A DNA stretch of 34,457 nucleotides from Nitrosospira multiformis (GTDB lineage Bacteria > Pseudomonadota > Gammaproteobacteria > Burkholderiales > Nitrosomonadaceae): assembly GCF_900110185.1 (NCBI RefSeq), contig NZ_FOCT01000022.1:1-34457 (forward strand), read 5' to 3'. A model generated the notes under the pieces. It was not told the origin of the DNA. It ran no database searches and saw nothing but the letters and a program-made list of their open reading frames with translations. Numbering within the stretch: the stretch's first letter is position 1; each line of letters begins with the position of its first letter. Below, one piece after another: positions 8,815 through 20,500 of the stretch. Position numbers and translations under genes: made by a program.

Positions 8815-9021
8815 ATGGCCCGCATCACTGTTGACGATTGTCTGAAAAAAATTCCCAATCGCTTCGATATGACCCTCGTTGCAACCATTCGGGCGCGCCA
8901 ACTTTCAGTGGGCGGAAGCCCGATGGTGGAACCGTCCCGGGATAAACCGACCGTGATTGCGCTGCGGGAAATTTCACGAGGCCTGGTTGGAACGGATATC
9001 CTCACGACTGGAACCCTTTAG
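8815..9021 (+). CDS. rpoZ: RNA polymerase omega subunit
   Basis: The ATG at 8815 is preceded by AAAGGA and gives a 68-residue protein: [20 protein letters not shown], then [12 protein letters not shown] and [11 protein letters not shown], the omega signature. Omega helps assemble RNA polymerase and forms one of the two ppGpp sites on the enzyme, which fits its place directly upstream of the ppGpp synthetase/hydrolase gene. A longer open frame extends upstream but has no coding character. Confidence 0.95.
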   Translation: MARITVDDCLKKIPNRFDMTLVATIRARQLSVGGSPMVEPSRDKPTVIALREISRGLVGTDILTTGTL

Positions 9022-9142
9022 AGCGTTCAAGCGCTACGGGGAATGTAAAAAAACCGGTCTTCATTGCGTAACAAGTAAACTGACGATCAATCATCGAGTG
9101 AGGATACCGCTGCTATTCCGGAACGTATGTTGATGGAATGAA

Positions 9143-11305
9143 ATGAAGGAAATGACGATGCAGGCGCGAGGTCTGTCCAGTTCTTCTGCTACTTTGCCTG
9201 AGGCAAGTTTCCTTTTTCACGAACTCTCCAGCTATCTCACGCGGGAAGACGTATCCGAGCTTCAGAACGCCTATCTCTTCAGTCAAAGCGCCCACTCGGG
9301 CCAATTCCGCCAATCCGGCGAACCTTATATCTCTCATCCCCTCGCAGTAGCCAGCATTCTCGGCAAACTGCGGCTCGACAGCCAGACGCTGGCGGCAGCG
9401 CTGCTGCACGACGTGATGGAAGATACACATGTTTCCAAAGCCGAGATCGGGGATCGCTTTGGCAAGTCGGTCGCGGAACTGGTGGACGGTGTTTCCAAGC
9501 TGGACAAGATCGAATTCCAGAGCCACGCGGATGCGCAGGCGGAGAATTTCCGCAAAATGCTGCTGGCAATGGCGCGGGATGTACGCGTCATCCTCATCAA
9601 GCTGGCGGATCGGTTGCACAATATGCGCACGCTGGAGGCCATGCGGCCAGAGAAAAAGCGGCGCATCGCGCGTGAAACCATGGAAATCTACGCGCCTATT
9701 GCCAATCGGCTAGGACTCAACAATATTTACCATGAATTACAGGACTTAAGCTTCCGTTACCTGTATCCGAGGCGCTATCGGGTTCTGACCAACGCCACCA
9801 GGGCGGCGCGCGGAAACCGCCGAGAAATGGTGACGAAAATCCTCGACACCATGAAGCAGCGCCTGAAGACCGCAGGGCTGGATGCGGAAGTAACCGGCCG
9901 CGAGAAACAGCTCTACAGCATCTACAAGAAGATGGTGGAGAAGCATCTTTCGTTTTCCGAGATTCTGGATATCTATGGTTTTCGCGTCATCGTAAAGGAC
10001 GTGCCTTCGTGCTACATCGCGCTGGGCGCACTGCACAGCCTCTACAATCCCATTCCCGGAAAATTCAAGGATTACATCGCTATCCCCAAGGCCAACGGCT
10101 ACCAGTCCCTGCACAGCACCTTATGGGGACCTTACGGCACGCCGATCGAAATCCAGATCCGGACACCGGAAATGCACCGGATTGCAGAGGCGGGCGTTGC
10201 CTCGCACTGGCTCTACAAGAGTTCCGATGCGGATCTGAACGATTTGAACATGAAAACCCATCAGTGGTTGCAGAGCCTGCTCGAAACCATGAGTGATTCC
10301 ACCGATTCGCTGGAATTTCTGGAACACATCAAGGTTGACCTGTTTCCGGGTGAGGTCTATGTCTTTACGCCCCAGGGCGAGATACTGGCACTGCCCAAGG
10401 GGTCGACCGCAGTGGATTTCGCCTATGCGGTGCATACGGACATCGGCGATTGTTGTGTTGCGGCAAAAATAAACGGGGAGAATGCGCCGCTGCGCACAGT
10501 GCTCAGAAGCGGAGACCGGGTGGAAATTGTCACCGCATCCCATGCCAAGCCTAATCCGGCCTGGCTGAATTACGTCGTTACCGGCAAGGCGCGCTCGCAT
10601 ATCCGGCGTTTTCTCAAGACCATGCAATACGATGAATCGGCGAAACTCGGGGAGCGGCTGTTGAATCAGGCATTCGCTACGCTCAAGGTCGATCCGCAGA
10701 CGATCAGCGAGATGCAATGGGAAAAACTGACGCGTGAAAGCGGGGCAAAATCCAGAACCGATTTGCTGGCAGACATGGGCTTGGGCAAGCATTTACCGGC
10801 AGTGATTGCCCGCCGGCTTGCGGCTTCACCCGGCGAATCCACTCTCGGTGCGAGCGGAACTACGGATGTCATCACGATACTCGGTACCGAGGGCATGGCC
10901 GTACAGTTTGCCAAGTGCTGCCGACCCATTCCCGGGGACCCGGTTATAGCGTTTATCAAGAAAGATCAGGGGCTCGTGATCCATACCGATGACTGTCTGG
11001 CAGTGACCAAAAACAAGGGCAGTTCGGACAATTGGCTGGATGTGGCTTGGGGCAAGGACATCGATCGGCAGTTCGAAGTGGGCATCAAGCTGATGGTGGC
11101 CAACCAGCGAGGGGTACTCGCCCGGGTGGCGGCAGCCATCGCTGATGCGGATTCCAATATCGATAATGTCGCCATGGAGGGTGATGGCGCATATACCACC
11201 ATGAATTTCGTCTTACAGGTACGCAACCGCCATCATCTGGCACAGGTGATTCGCAGTTTGAGGCGGATTCCTGAAGTGGCAAAGATCAGCCGCGTGAAGG
11301 AGTGA
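9143..11305 (+). CDS. spoT: Bifunctional (p)ppGpp synthetase/hydrolase (SpoT/Rel type)
   Basis: The 720-residue protein has the full long-RSH layout. The HD hydrolase domain carries SHPLAVASIL and LLHDVMEDT (about 65-100) with intact HD. The synthetase domain has DIYGFRVIVKD, GKFKDYIAIPKANGYQSLHS and EIQIRTPEMHRIAE (about 275-350). A TGS domain (VYVFTPQGEILALPKGSTAV) and a C-terminal ACT domain (GVLARVAAAIADADSNIDNV) follow. The KFKD motif is of the type found in bifunctional enzymes, and together with the intact HD site it predicts both making and breaking ppGpp. The start may also be the ATG 9 or 15 bases downstream. Confidence 0.95.
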   Translation: MKEMTMQARGLSSSSATLPEASFLFHELSSYLTREDVSELQNAYLFSQSAHSGQFRQSGEPYISHPLAVASILGKLRLDSQTLAAALLHDVMEDTHVSKAEIGDRFGKSVAELVDGVSKLDKIEFQSHADAQAENFRKMLLAMARDVRVILIKLADRLHNMRTLEAMRPEKKRRIARETMEIYAPIANRLGLNNIYHELQDLSFRYLYPRRYRVLTNATRAARGNRREMVTKILDTMKQRLKTAGLDAEVTGREKQLYSIYKKMVEKHLSFSEILDIYGFRVIVKDVPSCYIALGALHSLYNPIPGKFKDYIAIPKANGYQSLHSTLWGPYGTPIEIQIRTPEMHRIAEAGVASHWLYKSSDADLNDLNMKTHQWLQSLLETMSDSTDSLEFLEHIKVDLFPGEVYVFTPQGEILALPKGSTAVDFAYAVHTDIGDCCVAAKINGENAPLRTVLRSGDRVEIVTASHAKPNPAWLNYVVTGKARSHIRRFLKTMQYDESAKLGERLLNQAFATLKVDPQTISEMQWEKLTRESGAKSRTDLLADMGLGKHLPAVIARRLAASPGESTLGASGTTDVITILGTEGMAVQFAKCCRPIPGDPVIAFIKKDQGLVIHTDDCLAVTKNKGSSDNWLDVAWGKDIDRQFEVGIKLMVANQRGVLARVAAAIADADSNIDNVAMEGDGAYTTMNFVLQVRNRHHLAQVIRSLRRIPEVAKISRVKE

Positions 11306-11484
11306 CAGGAACGGCAGAGCAAGCTTGTTTCCTCTCCCCGGATACACATAACGGAGCGGGATTGAAGTCCCCATGAAGGCGAGGCAGGGGGAAGTCATGA
11401 ACCCAAGGGGCAGAATGTTTGCCATGGGAGGCGGCCTGATGCAATATGAAAAAAGTGTAACCTGTCTCGGAAGGATAGCTGAAA

Positions 11485-12183
11485 ATGTGTGGACGCTATG
11501 GCTTGAATCATCCTGATCCTGTATTGGCGGAGTGGTACCGCGCTTCATTCATGCCGGAACTGAAACCCCGCTACAACATTGCGCCCACCATGGAAATACT
11601 CGCCATACGCGATACTGACAGTGGCCGCATGGGCTCCATGATGCGCTGGGGCCTCATTCCTTACTGGATCAGGGATGTGAAGAAGCTGCCGGTATTGAAT
11701 AATGCCAGGGCAGAAACGGTGGCCGAAAAACCTGCGTTCAGACAGTCCTTCCGCCAGCGGCGCTGCCTGATTCCCGCTTCCGGGTTCTTCGAGTGGAAAA
11801 CGGAGGGCCGGCGCAAGCAGCCGTATTTTATATCCAGCCGGGACGGCACACCATTTTCGTTTGCCGGCATATACGAAACCTGGGTCACCGATACGGGAGA
11901 AGCAAAAGAGAGTTGCGCCATCATCACGACAGCGTGCAATGCGCTGATGCAGCCGATCCATGATCGGATGCCAGTCATACTTTCCCAGGATGCCTGGGAT
12001 ACATGGCTTGATCCGGACCTGAGGAGGGATGAGATCCTGCTATCCCTGCTCAAGCCCTGTGATGAGAACAGGATGCAAGCATGGCCTGTAACCCAGGCGG
12101 TGGGTAAGGTAGTGAATCAGGGGGAGGAGTTGTTTCGTCCGTTGATTTCAGAACAAGAGGGAGACTTTTTTGGCGCAAATTAA
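11485..12183 (+). CDS. yedK: SRAP-domain abasic-site protein (YedK/HMCES family)
   Basis: MCGRYGLN puts the catalytic cysteine at position 2, as required for the thiazolidine link to abasic sites in single-stranded DNA. Further family motifs are RYNIAPT, NARAETVAEKPAFRQSF, CLIPASGFFEWK and the active-site segment IHDRMPVIL. The length of 232 residues is normal. GGAAGGAT lies upstream of the ATG. The 3' end overlaps the end of a minus-strand hypothetical gene by 134 bases, which suggests that the latter has lost its own stop. Confidence 0.94.
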   Translation: MCGRYGLNHPDPVLAEWYRASFMPELKPRYNIAPTMEILAIRDTDSGRMGSMMRWGLIPYWIRDVKKLPVLNNARAETVAEKPAFRQSFRQRRCLIPASGFFEWKTEGRRKQPYFISSRDGTPFSFAGIYETWVTDTGEAKESCAIITTACNALMQPIHDRMPVILSQDAWDTWLDPDLRRDEILLSLLKPCDENRMQAWPVTQAVGKVVNQGEELFRPLISEQEGDFFGAN

Positions 12184-12496
12184 AATTAAAGATAATCAGA
12201 TTATCGGCTCTTGCATGATTGAGAGTGGATTTCCTGGACTCTCCTGAATCCCACACCTTCGCAAGCTCATGCTCCAAAGCAAAATGCTGCATTCTGGGCG
12301 CATTATCGCCGGTATGGGCATAACGCTTAGCAGCCTCGATCCATACCAGAACCGAGGCGATGCCATGGAGTTCCAAGCGAAAATCCTTTGCGTACACAAT
12401 CGCCGCATTCGTTATTTCCCCTAGAAGTTCCTTTTGGTCAGCATCGGTAAACACCTCTTTAAGAGCGCACGATTCCAGGTATTCATAACCGTTCAA
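12050..12496 (-). CDS. Hypothetical protein downstream of metH, with a doubtful start and tail
   Basis: The frame from the TTG at 12496 has 148 residues; the first hundred look real (KEVFTDADQKELLGEITNAA, then YAKDFRLELHGIASVLVWIE) and are probably helical. The family is not recognised. The frame stays open upstream to a TGA at 12557-12559 and the extra residues (TGLRHAGDALIYHEG) look coding. Four codons further up is an ATG at 12571, in the same frame, with the strong site AAAGGTAGG, five bases after the metH stop. So a gene starting at 12571 is interrupted at codon 5, or the start moved to a later TTG. The last 40 residues are antisense to yedK and proline-rich, probably read-through. It was likely an intact gene co-transcribed with metH and may now be decaying. 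Confidence 0.45.
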   Translation of the reverse strand: MNGYEYLESCALKEVFTDADQKELLGEITNAAIVYAKDFRLELHGIASVLVWIEAAKRYAHTGDNAPRMQHFALEHELAKVWDSGESRKSTLNHARADNLIIFNFNLRQKSLPLVLKSTDETTPPPDSLPYPPPGLQAMLASCSHHRA

Positions 12497-12575
12497 TCCC
12501 TCATGATAAATAAGTGCATCTCCTGCATGTCGCAGGCCTGTAAGCGATCTTTCCGATCAAGTATCTTTCATACGC

Positions 12576-15500
12576 CTACCTTTCATATGCCAGAACAGGC
12601 GCCAGCCAAGTCTCCGTTTCTTCCAGTGTCCAGCCCTTACGCCTGGCGTAATCCTCCACCTGATCCTTGCCGATCTTGCCGACTGCGAAATACCTGGCTT
12701 CCGGATGGGAAAAGTAAAAACCTGATACCGCGGCCGTGGGTACCATGGCAAAGGATTCAGTCACGATGATGCCCGCATTTTCAGGCGCTTTCAGCATTTC
12801 AAACAAGGGGCCCTTCTCCGTGTGGTCCGGACAGGCCGGGTAGCCCGGCGCGGGGCGAATGCCCTGATACTCTTCCGCAACCAGTTGCTCGTTGCTCAGG
12901 TTTTCATCTTTGACAAAGCCCCAGAATTCACGCCGTATCCGCCAGTGCATGTGCTCCGCAAAAGCTTCCGCCAGACGATCCGCCAGCGCTTTCAGGATAA
13001 TTGCGCTGTAATCGTCATGCGCCTCCTCGAACACCTTTAACTTTGCCTCGATGCCCATTCCCGCAGTCACCGCAAACGCCCCGATGGTGTCGGTAATGCC
13101 GCTTTCCCTGGGGGCAATGAAATCCGCCAAGCACAGGTTGGGCTTGCCGTCCGGTTTCATGGTCTGCTGGCGCAGGTTGTGGAAGGTCATCGCTACCCGC
13201 TCGCGAGCTTTGTCCGTATAGATTTCGATATCGTCACTGTTGACCGTATTAGCTGGAAACAGGCCGAATACGGCATTTGCTATAAGCCATTTCTGCTCCA
13301 CGATCTTTTTCAGCATCACCTGCGCATCCCGGTAGAGATTGCTGGCGGCCTCGCCGACCACCTCATCCTCCAGGATGGCGGGGAAACGTCCCGACAGCTC
13401 CCATGCCTGAAAGAACGGCGTCCAGTCTATGAAGGGTACCAGTTTTTCCAGGGGGTAATTTCGCAAGGACCTGACACCGGTAAAACCCGGGGAAGGAGGG
13501 GAGTAAGTTTCCCAATCCGTTTTGAAGGCGTTCTTGCGAGCGTCCGCAATGGATAGCATCGGCGCAGGCCCTTTCTTGTTTTTATGCTGCGCCCGTACCC
13601 TCTCATACTCGGTCTGGATTTGTTGAATATAGTCCGCCCGTAAATCCTCCGACAACAGATTGCTGCACACGCCGACCGCGCGGCTGGCATCCGGCACCCA
13701 CACGGTGACGCCGCTGTATTTGGGCGCCACCTTCACCGCTGTGTGTACGCGCGAAGTGGTGGCCCCGCCAATCAATAGCGGGATGGTAAAACCTTCCCGC
13801 TCCATCTCCTTTGCCACATGCGCCATTTCTTCCAGGGAAGGCGTAATCAACCCTGAAAGCCCGATCATATCCGCGTTTTCACGTCGTGCTGTCTCCAGAA
13901 TTTTGGCACTGGGGACCATCACACCCATGTTCACCACTTCATAATTGTTGCACTGGAGCACTACGGTGACGATATTTTTGCCAATGTCATGCACATCGCC
14001 CTTGACGGTGGCGATGACAATCTTGCCCTTGGGTTTAGAATCGCCAAGCAGCTTCTTTTCCGCCTCGATGAACGGCAGCAGGTGCGCTACCGCCTGTTTC
14101 ATCACGCGTGCCGATTTCACCACCTGGGGCAGGAACATCTTGCCTGATCCGAACAGATCGCCGACGACGCTCATGCCGTTCATCAAGGGGCCTTCGATCA
14201 CCTGGATCGGCCGTCCGCCCTGTGCGGCTATTTCCTGCCGGACTGCCTCGGTGTCTTCCACAATATAGGTGGTAATCCCCTTGACCAGGGCATGCGTCAG
14301 CCGCTCCTGCAGCGAACCATTTCGCCAGGCAAGGTCTTCGGTACTTTCCTTGCTTTGTCCCTTGAAGCTCTCGGCAAATTCCACCAGGCGCTCGGTGGCG
14401 GTAGCCTCTCCGTCTTGCGGGAGGGTGCGGTTGAGCAATACATCCTCGACCCGTTCCAGCAGGTCCTTGGGAATATCGGAATAAACGCCGAGCTGACCGG
14501 CGTTCACGATGCCCATCGTCATCCCGGCGCGAACGGCGTGGTAGAGGAAGGCGGTGTGGATCGCCTCCCGCACCGGCTCATTGCCGCGGAAGGAGAAGGA
14601 AACATTCGAAACGCCGCCGCTCACTTTTGCATACGGCAGCTTTTCCTTGATGGCACGGGTCGCTTCGATGAAATCCACTCCGTAATTATTATGCTCGTCG
14701 ATGCCGGTGGCGATTGCAAAGATATTCGGATCAAAGATGATGTCCTCAGGGGGGAAGCCAACCTGATCGACGAGAATGCGGTAGCAGCGCGCGCAAATCT
14801 CCACCTTACGCGCCAGAGTGTCCGCCTGGCCGGTCTCGTCGAATGCCATCACGATGACCGCCGCGCCATAACGCCGCGCCAGTTTCGCATGTTCGATGAA
14901 TTCGGCTTCACCTTCCTTGAGGCTGATGGAATTGATGATAGGCTTGCCCTGTACGCACTTCAGCCCGGCTTCAATGACCGACCACTTGCTGGAATCGATC
15001 ATGATCGGCACCCGACTGATATCCGGTTCCGCGGCGACGAGGTTCAGGAAAGTAACCATTGCCTTCTGCGAATCGAGCATCGCCTCGTCCATGTTAATGT
15101 CGATGATCTGAGCTCCATTCTCGACCTGACTGCGTCCGACGCTCAGTGCTTCCGCATAGTTGTTGCCGAGTATCAGGCGGGCAAAGGCTTTCGAACCGGT
15201 GACGTTGGTCCGCTCCCCGACGTTTACAAACAGGGAGTCGTCACCGATGTTGAGCGGTTCAAGACCGGAAAGACGAAGCTTCTTTGGAACATCCGGCACG
15301 GCTCGAGGTGGGATATTCCCAACGGCGTCTGCAATGGCTTTGATATGCGCAGGCGTGGTGCCGCAGCAACCGCCGACGATATTCACAAAACCGGATTGCG
15401 CATACCCTTTGATCAACCCCGCAGTATATTCCGGGGATTCGTCATAGCCCGTCTCCGCCAGTGGATTAGGCAGGCCTGCATTAGGGTGAGCACTCACATA

Positions 15501-16307
15501 CACGCCTGCGACCCTGGAAAGCTCCTCGACATAAGGGCGCATCAGTTCCGCCCCCAAGGCGCAGTTGAGTCCTACGGACAACGGACGGGCATGAGATACG
15601 GAGTTCCAGAATGCTTCCGGCGTCTGGCCGGAAAGCGTGCGCCCCGAAGCATCCGTTATCGTGGCCGAAATCATGATGGGAACACGCACCTGATGCGTTT
15701 CGAAATACCGGTCTATGGCAAACAGCGCCGCCTTCGCATTGAGGGTATCGAATATGGTTTCCAGCAGCAGAATATCAGCTCCCCCATCGAGCAGGCCGCG
15801 AATGGATTCGGAATAATCCTCCACCAGTTGGTCGAATGTGATGCCGCGGAAGCCGGGGTCGTTCACGTCGGGAGAAATCGAAGCGGTTTTGGTGGTCGGC
15901 CCCAGCACGCCCGCGACAAAGCGCGGCTTCTCGGGCGTCTTTGCTTCCATCGCTTGGGCTGCTTCCTTTGCCAGCCTGGCCCCGGCAAAGTTGAGCTCAT
16001 ACACCAGGTCCTGCATGTGGTAGTCGCCCATCGAAGCCGCGGTGGAATTGAAAGTGTTGGTTTCGACGATGTCTGCGCCTGCCTCCAGATAGGCTTCATG
16101 AATGGAACGGATCACCTGCGGCTGGGTGAGCGTCAGGAGATCGTTGTTGCCCCGGAGATCATGCGGAAAATCGGCGAAGCGCTCCCCGCGATAGTCCTTT
16201 TCGCCAAGCTTGTGGCTCTGGATCATGGTCCCCATCGCACCATCGAGCAGCAGGATGCGGCGAGCCAGCAGATCTTCCAGTAATTTGATGCGAGGGTGTT
16301 CGTTCAT
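12576..16307 (-). CDS. metH: Cobalamin-dependent methionine synthase MetH
   Basis: MetH moves the methyl group from 5-methyltetrahydrofolate to homocysteine through methylcobalamin. From the ATG at 16307 (MNEHPRIK) it has 1243 residues. The four modules are visible: the homocysteine domain with [12 protein letters not shown] and the zinc ligands in GLNCALG and [11 protein letters not shown] (up to about 340); the pterin domain ([14 protein letters not shown] to [11 protein letters not shown], about 370-610); the B12 cap and binding domain with [10 protein letters not shown], whose histidine ligates cobalt (about 660-890); and the reactivation domain ending in [12 protein letters not shown] and [14 protein letters not shown]. 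No cobalamin riboswitch was seen upstream. Confidence 0.97.
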   Translation of the reverse strand: MNEHPRIKLLEDLLARRILLLDGAMGTMIQSHKLGEKDYRGERFADFPHDLRGNNDLLTLTQPQVIRSIHEAYLEAGADIVETNTFNSTAASMGDYHMQDLVYELNFAGARLAKEAAQAMEAKTPEKPRFVAGVLGPTTKTASISPDVNDPGFRGITFDQLVEDYSESIRGLLDGGADILLLETIFDTLNAKAALFAIDRYFETHQVRVPIMISATITDASGRTLSGQTPEAFWNSVSHARPLSVGLNCALGAELMRPYVEELSRVAGVYVSAHPNAGLPNPLAETGYDESPEYTAGLIKGYAQSGFVNIVGGCCGTTPAHIKAIADAVGNIPPRAVPDVPKKLRLSGLEPLNIGDDSLFVNVGERTNVTGSKAFARLILGNNYAEALSVGRSQVENGAQIIDINMDEAMLDSQKAMVTFLNLVAAEPDISRVPIMIDSSKWSVIEAGLKCVQGKPIINSISLKEGEAEFIEHAKLARRYGAAVIVMAFDETGQADTLARKVEICARCYRILVDQVGFPPEDIIFDPNIFAIATGIDEHNNYGVDFIEATRAIKEKLPYAKVSGGVSNVSFSFRGNEPVREAIHTAFLYHAVRAGMTMGIVNAGQLGVYSDIPKDLLERVEDVLLNRTLPQDGEATATERLVEFAESFKGQSKESTEDLAWRNGSLQERLTHALVKGITTYIVEDTEAVRQEIAAQGGRPIQVIEGPLMNGMSVVGDLFGSGKMFLPQVVKSARVMKQAVAHLLPFIEAEKKLLGDSKPKGKIVIATVKGDVHDIGKNIVTVVLQCNNYEVVNMGVMVPSAKILETARRENADMIGLSGLITPSLEEMAHVAKEMEREGFTIPLLIGGATTSRVHTAVKVAPKYSGVTVWVPDASRAVGVCSNLLSEDLRADYIQQIQTEYERVRAQHKNKKGPAPMLSIADARKNAFKTDWETYSPPSPGFTGVRSLRNYPLEKLVPFIDWTPFFQAWELSGRFPAILEDEVVGEAASNLYRDAQVMLKKIVEQKWLIANAVFGLFPANTVNSDDIEIYTDKARERVAMTFHNLRQQTMKPDGKPNLCLADFIAPRESGITDTIGAFAVTAGMGIEAKLKVFEEAHDDYSAIILKALADRLAEAFAEHMHWRIRREFWGFVKDENLSNEQLVAEEYQGIRPAPGYPACPDHTEKGPLFEMLKAPENAGIIVTESFAMVPTAAVSGFYFSHPEARYFAVGKIGKDQVEDYARRKGWTLEETETWLAPVLAYER

Positions 16308-16572
16308 GGCAATACCAAGGTTCAGGTGGAGCTTAGATTCTATCATGCCCTTATCCACCATTCCCTCCGACAGACTCATGACAACCAACCGGCTGAGAAG
16401 CGTGTCTTGTAGCGTCAATGGCAGCTTCTATCTGGATGAGACGTGGATTCGGATGGAAGAGGGATGTCATTCGACGAGCATTAGAGCAAAGGTTGCCCCC
16501 CACTCCCATCGCCTTGTACCAAAGTACAGGATGTACTTAAGTTCAATAGGAATCCGATGTGATGTAGATAAG

Positions 16573-17301
16573 ATGGCATCAGTTTCTATTTTTTCACTAT
16601 CCATGGGGGGTAATGTGAATAGATTTTTTCGCGACGCAATTGCATCCGGAGTATTGCTCTCTGCAATATCGGCTGTTCAGGCAACACCTATTTATATGAC
16701 CGCCAATTTCTCTGGTGGAATTCTCACCACTGACGGGTTGGCTAATAGCCTGGGCTTGCAGCAGACCAGTACATGCAGCGGTTGCGCTGCCGGCAGCGTT
16801 AGCGGAAATGTATTATTCGATCAAACCCTCATCCCCGGGAGCGGTACCGGTACTGTGAACATTGCGCTCGCAGCAGTTACCGGTGCCTCAAACAGCACCA
16901 TTTTCGACATAGACTTTGGAAGTCGACCGTTGGGTTTCGAGTTCGGAGATGGGGATGTGCTGGGTGGCCCATCCATACAATTCAATAATGGTGTATTCAA
17001 TGGGTTTTTCTTCGTGAAAGATTTTGTGGTCGATGGAAAAACCTACGAAATCAACATGCAGGGTGCGAACTGGACCATGAATTGGTTAAAAAGCAATTCC
17101 TCTTCGCAGCTTGTTGCGTCGGGGTACCTGAACGTGGGTAATCAGGGGCTGACGAGTCAGACATATTTTGACCCGTCGCTGCCAGCGACGGAGCTGCCGA
17201 ATAATACAGTCCCGGAGCCTACAGTTCTTGCGCTTGTCATGGTTGGCATGTTAGGTATTTTTATGACTCGCCGGCATAAACAGACGTACGCAACTGCATA
17301 A
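16573..17301 (+). CDS. Secreted PEP-CTERM protein
   Basis: A signal peptide (RFFRDAIASGVLLSAISAVQA, cleavage before TP) precedes a beta-rich, glycine- and asparagine-rich body and a C-terminal sorting signal: VPEPT, the hydrophobic VLALVMVGMLGIFM and TRRHK. This is the PEP-CTERM plan, in which exosortase cuts at the signal, often for proteins tied to exopolysaccharide. A CSGC pair lies near residue 60. Start choice is open: ATG 16573, ATG 16603 or GTG 16615, the last with GGGGGG four bases upstream and a more standard signal peptide. The ligand or role of the body is unknown. It has no functional partner nearby. Confidence 0.8.
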   Translation: MASVSIFSLSMGGNVNRFFRDAIASGVLLSAISAVQATPIYMTANFSGGILTTDGLANSLGLQQTSTCSGCAAGSVSGNVLFDQTLIPGSGTGTVNIALAAVTGASNSTIFDIDFGSRPLGFEFGDGDVLGGPSIQFNNGVFNGFFFVKDFVVDGKTYEINMQGANWTMNWLKSNSSSQLVASGYLNVGNQGLTSQTYFDPSLPATELPNNTVPEPTVLALVMVGMLGIFMTRRHKQTYATA

Positions 17302-17487
17302 CTAAGGCAGCTTACAGCTTATTTATCAACGTTCATATAGCGGTTAGTTGCAACCCCCTGAGCAACCTCATTATCTTTACCGATGAACTCCGCAGCGGTG
17401 TACGGTGTGAGTGGGCACGGTCAGGGGGAAGCGCGGCCAAATCCTGTCCCCATACCAATATCTTTCGTTTCTTGACGAGCAAAAGTT

Positions 17488-17501
17488 CGAATGTTGATTC
17501 G
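17488..17501 (-). terminator. Weak candidate terminator after the RND pump gene
   Basis: On the minus strand a 5-bp stem with a four-base loop (CGAAT-CAAC-ATTCG) is followed by AACTTTTG, 14 bases after the pump stop. The stem is short and the T-run only four bases, so this is a suggestion. Confidence 0.3.
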
Positions 17502-17514
17502 AGGCCAATTCACC

Positions 17515-20500
17515 CTACAGCTTGGGGCGAGCCAGCTTGCGCAAAGCTACGTAGAAGACAGGGGTAAGGAACAATCCAAATAGAGTCACACCGAGCATCC
17601 CGGCAAAGACAGTTATACCCGTTGCGTAGCGCACCTCGCTACCCGCACCGTGACTGAGCACTAAGGGAACAGATCCAGCGATGAAGGCGATCGAAGTCAT
17701 CACAATCGGCCGAAGTCGAAGGCGGCAGGCTTCCAGTGCGGCTTCGATGGTATCCTTGCCCTGAATCTCCAGTTCTCGTGCGAACTCAACGATCAGGATG
17801 GCATTCTTGCATGCCAGACCCATCAGTACGACAAGTCCCACCTGCACAAATATATTGTTGTCCCCGCCTGTGAGCCAAATGCCGAAAAGCGCGGCGCACA
17901 TGCATACCGGCACGATCAGGATGACCGCCAAGGGTAATGTCCAGCTCTCATAGAGGGCGGCCAGCACCAGAAAGGCCAGCATGATCGATAGTGGGAAGAC
18001 GATGACTGCCGCGTTGCCCTGGGTGACCTGCTGATAGCTCAGGTCAGTCCATTCCAGGGTAATGCCGCGGGGCAGCACCTCTGCAGCAATTTCCGATAGC
18101 TTGGCGATGACTTGTCCCGAGGAAAGTACGCGGGGATCGGCATCACCGATAAGGTCAGCGGCGGGATAACCGTTGTAGCGGATGACAGGATCCGGACCAA
18201 AGGCATGTTGAATCGTTACCATCGACCCGAGCGGAACCATTTCTCCTCGACTATTGCGTGTATAAAGATTGTTGATGTCTTCAGCATTCTGGCGGAAAGC
18301 CGCGTCCGCCTGCGCCATCACCCGATAGACGCGACCATATAGATTGAAATCGTTGATGTAGAAGGATCCAAGGTAGACCTGCAACGTATTGAAGAGGTCC
18401 GTCAAATTTACTCCCTGGGCCTTGGCTTTGACCCGATCCACCTTGACCTCGAGTTGCGGGACGTTAGCCTGGTATGAGCTGACAGGAAAAGTCATGCCTG
18501 GCGTCTGCGCGATTGCGTTCTGGAATTTTGTGGTTGCGCTTTGCAACGCCCCATATCCCAGACCACCGCGATCGACCAAATAGAGCGAATAGCCCGACCC
18601 ATTGCCCAGTCCTTGAATAGGCGGAGGCAGTAATGCATAGGCTTGCCCGTCCTTGATGTCGGCAAGCCTGGCATTCAGTTCAGCGGTGATGGATTCCGCG
18701 GAACGCTGGCGTTGATCGAAAGGCTTGAGGATGACGTAGGAAGCAGCCTGACTGGGCGTGTTGACTGACTGCAACGCATTCATGCCAACATAGCTTTCGG
18801 TCATTTCCACGCCTTCGATACTGCTGGCAAGGTCGTTTAATTGACGTGTGACGGCGTCAGTACGGGCAAGCGAAGCGCCCTCCGGCAATTTGGCACCGGC
18901 GAAGAGATAGAGCTTGTCCTGATTTGGAATAAAGCCGGTCGGCACGATATGGAATAGCATGACTGTTGCGAGCAATAGCCCTACATAGAGGGTAAACACG
19001 ATGCCGCGCCGGCCCAGTGTTCGGGCTACCGTGCCGTGGTATTTGTCGGAGCTGCGAAGAAACAGCCGATTGAACGGATGGAACAGCCATCCCAGGCTGC
19101 GCTCGAGCACCCAGGTAGGCGCATCCTTCGGAGCATCATGTCCTCTGAGCAGTTTTGCCGCCAGTGCCGGCGACAGTGTGAGCGAATTGATCGCGGAAAT
19201 GACGGTGGATATGGCGATGGTGACGGCAAACTGCTTGTAGAACTCCCCCGTGACACCGCTCAGGAATGCCATGGGCACGAACACGGCGCATAGCACCAGC
19301 GCAATGGCGATGATCGGACCGGAGACTTCCTTCATGGCCTGGTGTGCTGCCGCGAGAGGACTCAGACCTTCCTCGATATTGCGCTCAACGTTCTCCACTA
19401 CGACGATCGCATCGTCGACGACAATACCTACTGCCAGGACCAGTCCGAACAATGTCAGCGTATTGATGGAATATCCGAGAAGGTAGAGCCAGGCAAACGT
19501 GCCGATAATCGAGACCGGCACCGCGATCAGGGGGATGATCGATGCGCGCCAAGTCTGCAGAAAGAGAATGACCACCAGCACGACCAGGAAGACCGCTTCG
19601 ATCAGTGTTTGACCTACGGCCCGAATGGAATCCCGGACAAAAACATTGGGGTCCCACACCACTCGATACTCGATACCCGGGGGGAAGCTTGCTGCAAGTT
19701 CTTCAAACTTGGCATAGACCGTCCTGGCCACCTCCAGAGAGTTCGCGCTGGGAGTAAGAAAAATTCCGGCGCTAGTGCTGCCCCTGTTATCGATCATGGC
19801 ATGGAGCGTGTAATCGCTGGAGCCGAGTTCGACGCGCCCAACATCCGATAAGCGAACCAATTGGCCATCATCGGCACTTTTCAGGACGATGTCGCCGAAT
19901 TCCTGCTCGCTGCGAAGCCGTCCACGCACATTGATCGGAACGAGAAAATCCGCGCTTCTGGGTGATGGCTCGGCGCCCAGTTGACCCGCGGATACCTGAA
20001 CGTTCTGCTCGCGGACGGCATCCACCACGTCGCTGGCTGTCAAGCCCCGGGCGGCGAGCTTGTTCGGGTTGAGCCACAGGCGCATCGCATAATCGCCTTC
20101 CCCGTACAATCCGACGTTGCCAACACCCTTCAGGCGTGAAAGCGGGTCCTTGATATTGAGCGTCATATAGTTGCGCAGATAGACCGCGTCGTATCGACCG
20201 TCGGGTGAAGAAAGATTCACGTACATGAGCGGAGTCGGCGATTGCTTCTGCGTGGTTACGCCGTACTGGCGTACATCGTTGGGCAGGCGGGACAGGGCTT
20301 GGGCGACGCGGTTCTGTACGCGGACGGCGGCGGTATCGGGATCGATGCCGGGGGTGAAGGTGATCGTCACTTGCAGGCTTCCATCGGAGCCCGCAACGGA
20401 CTTCATATACATGATGCCTTCGACGCTGTTGATCGCTTCTTCCAGCGGAACGGCGATTGAATCCGCGATCTCTTTGGGATTGGCGCCATGGTACATTGCA

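Noticed and set aside
14292..16283. A 663-codon plus-strand open frame
   Set aside because: It lies entirely opposite metH, has no recognisable motif and is the usual antisense shadow of a GC-rich gene.
16308..16572. Search for a cobalamin or SAM/SAH riboswitch ahead of metH
   Set aside because: No B12-box or other known aptamer consensus could be seen in the metH leader.
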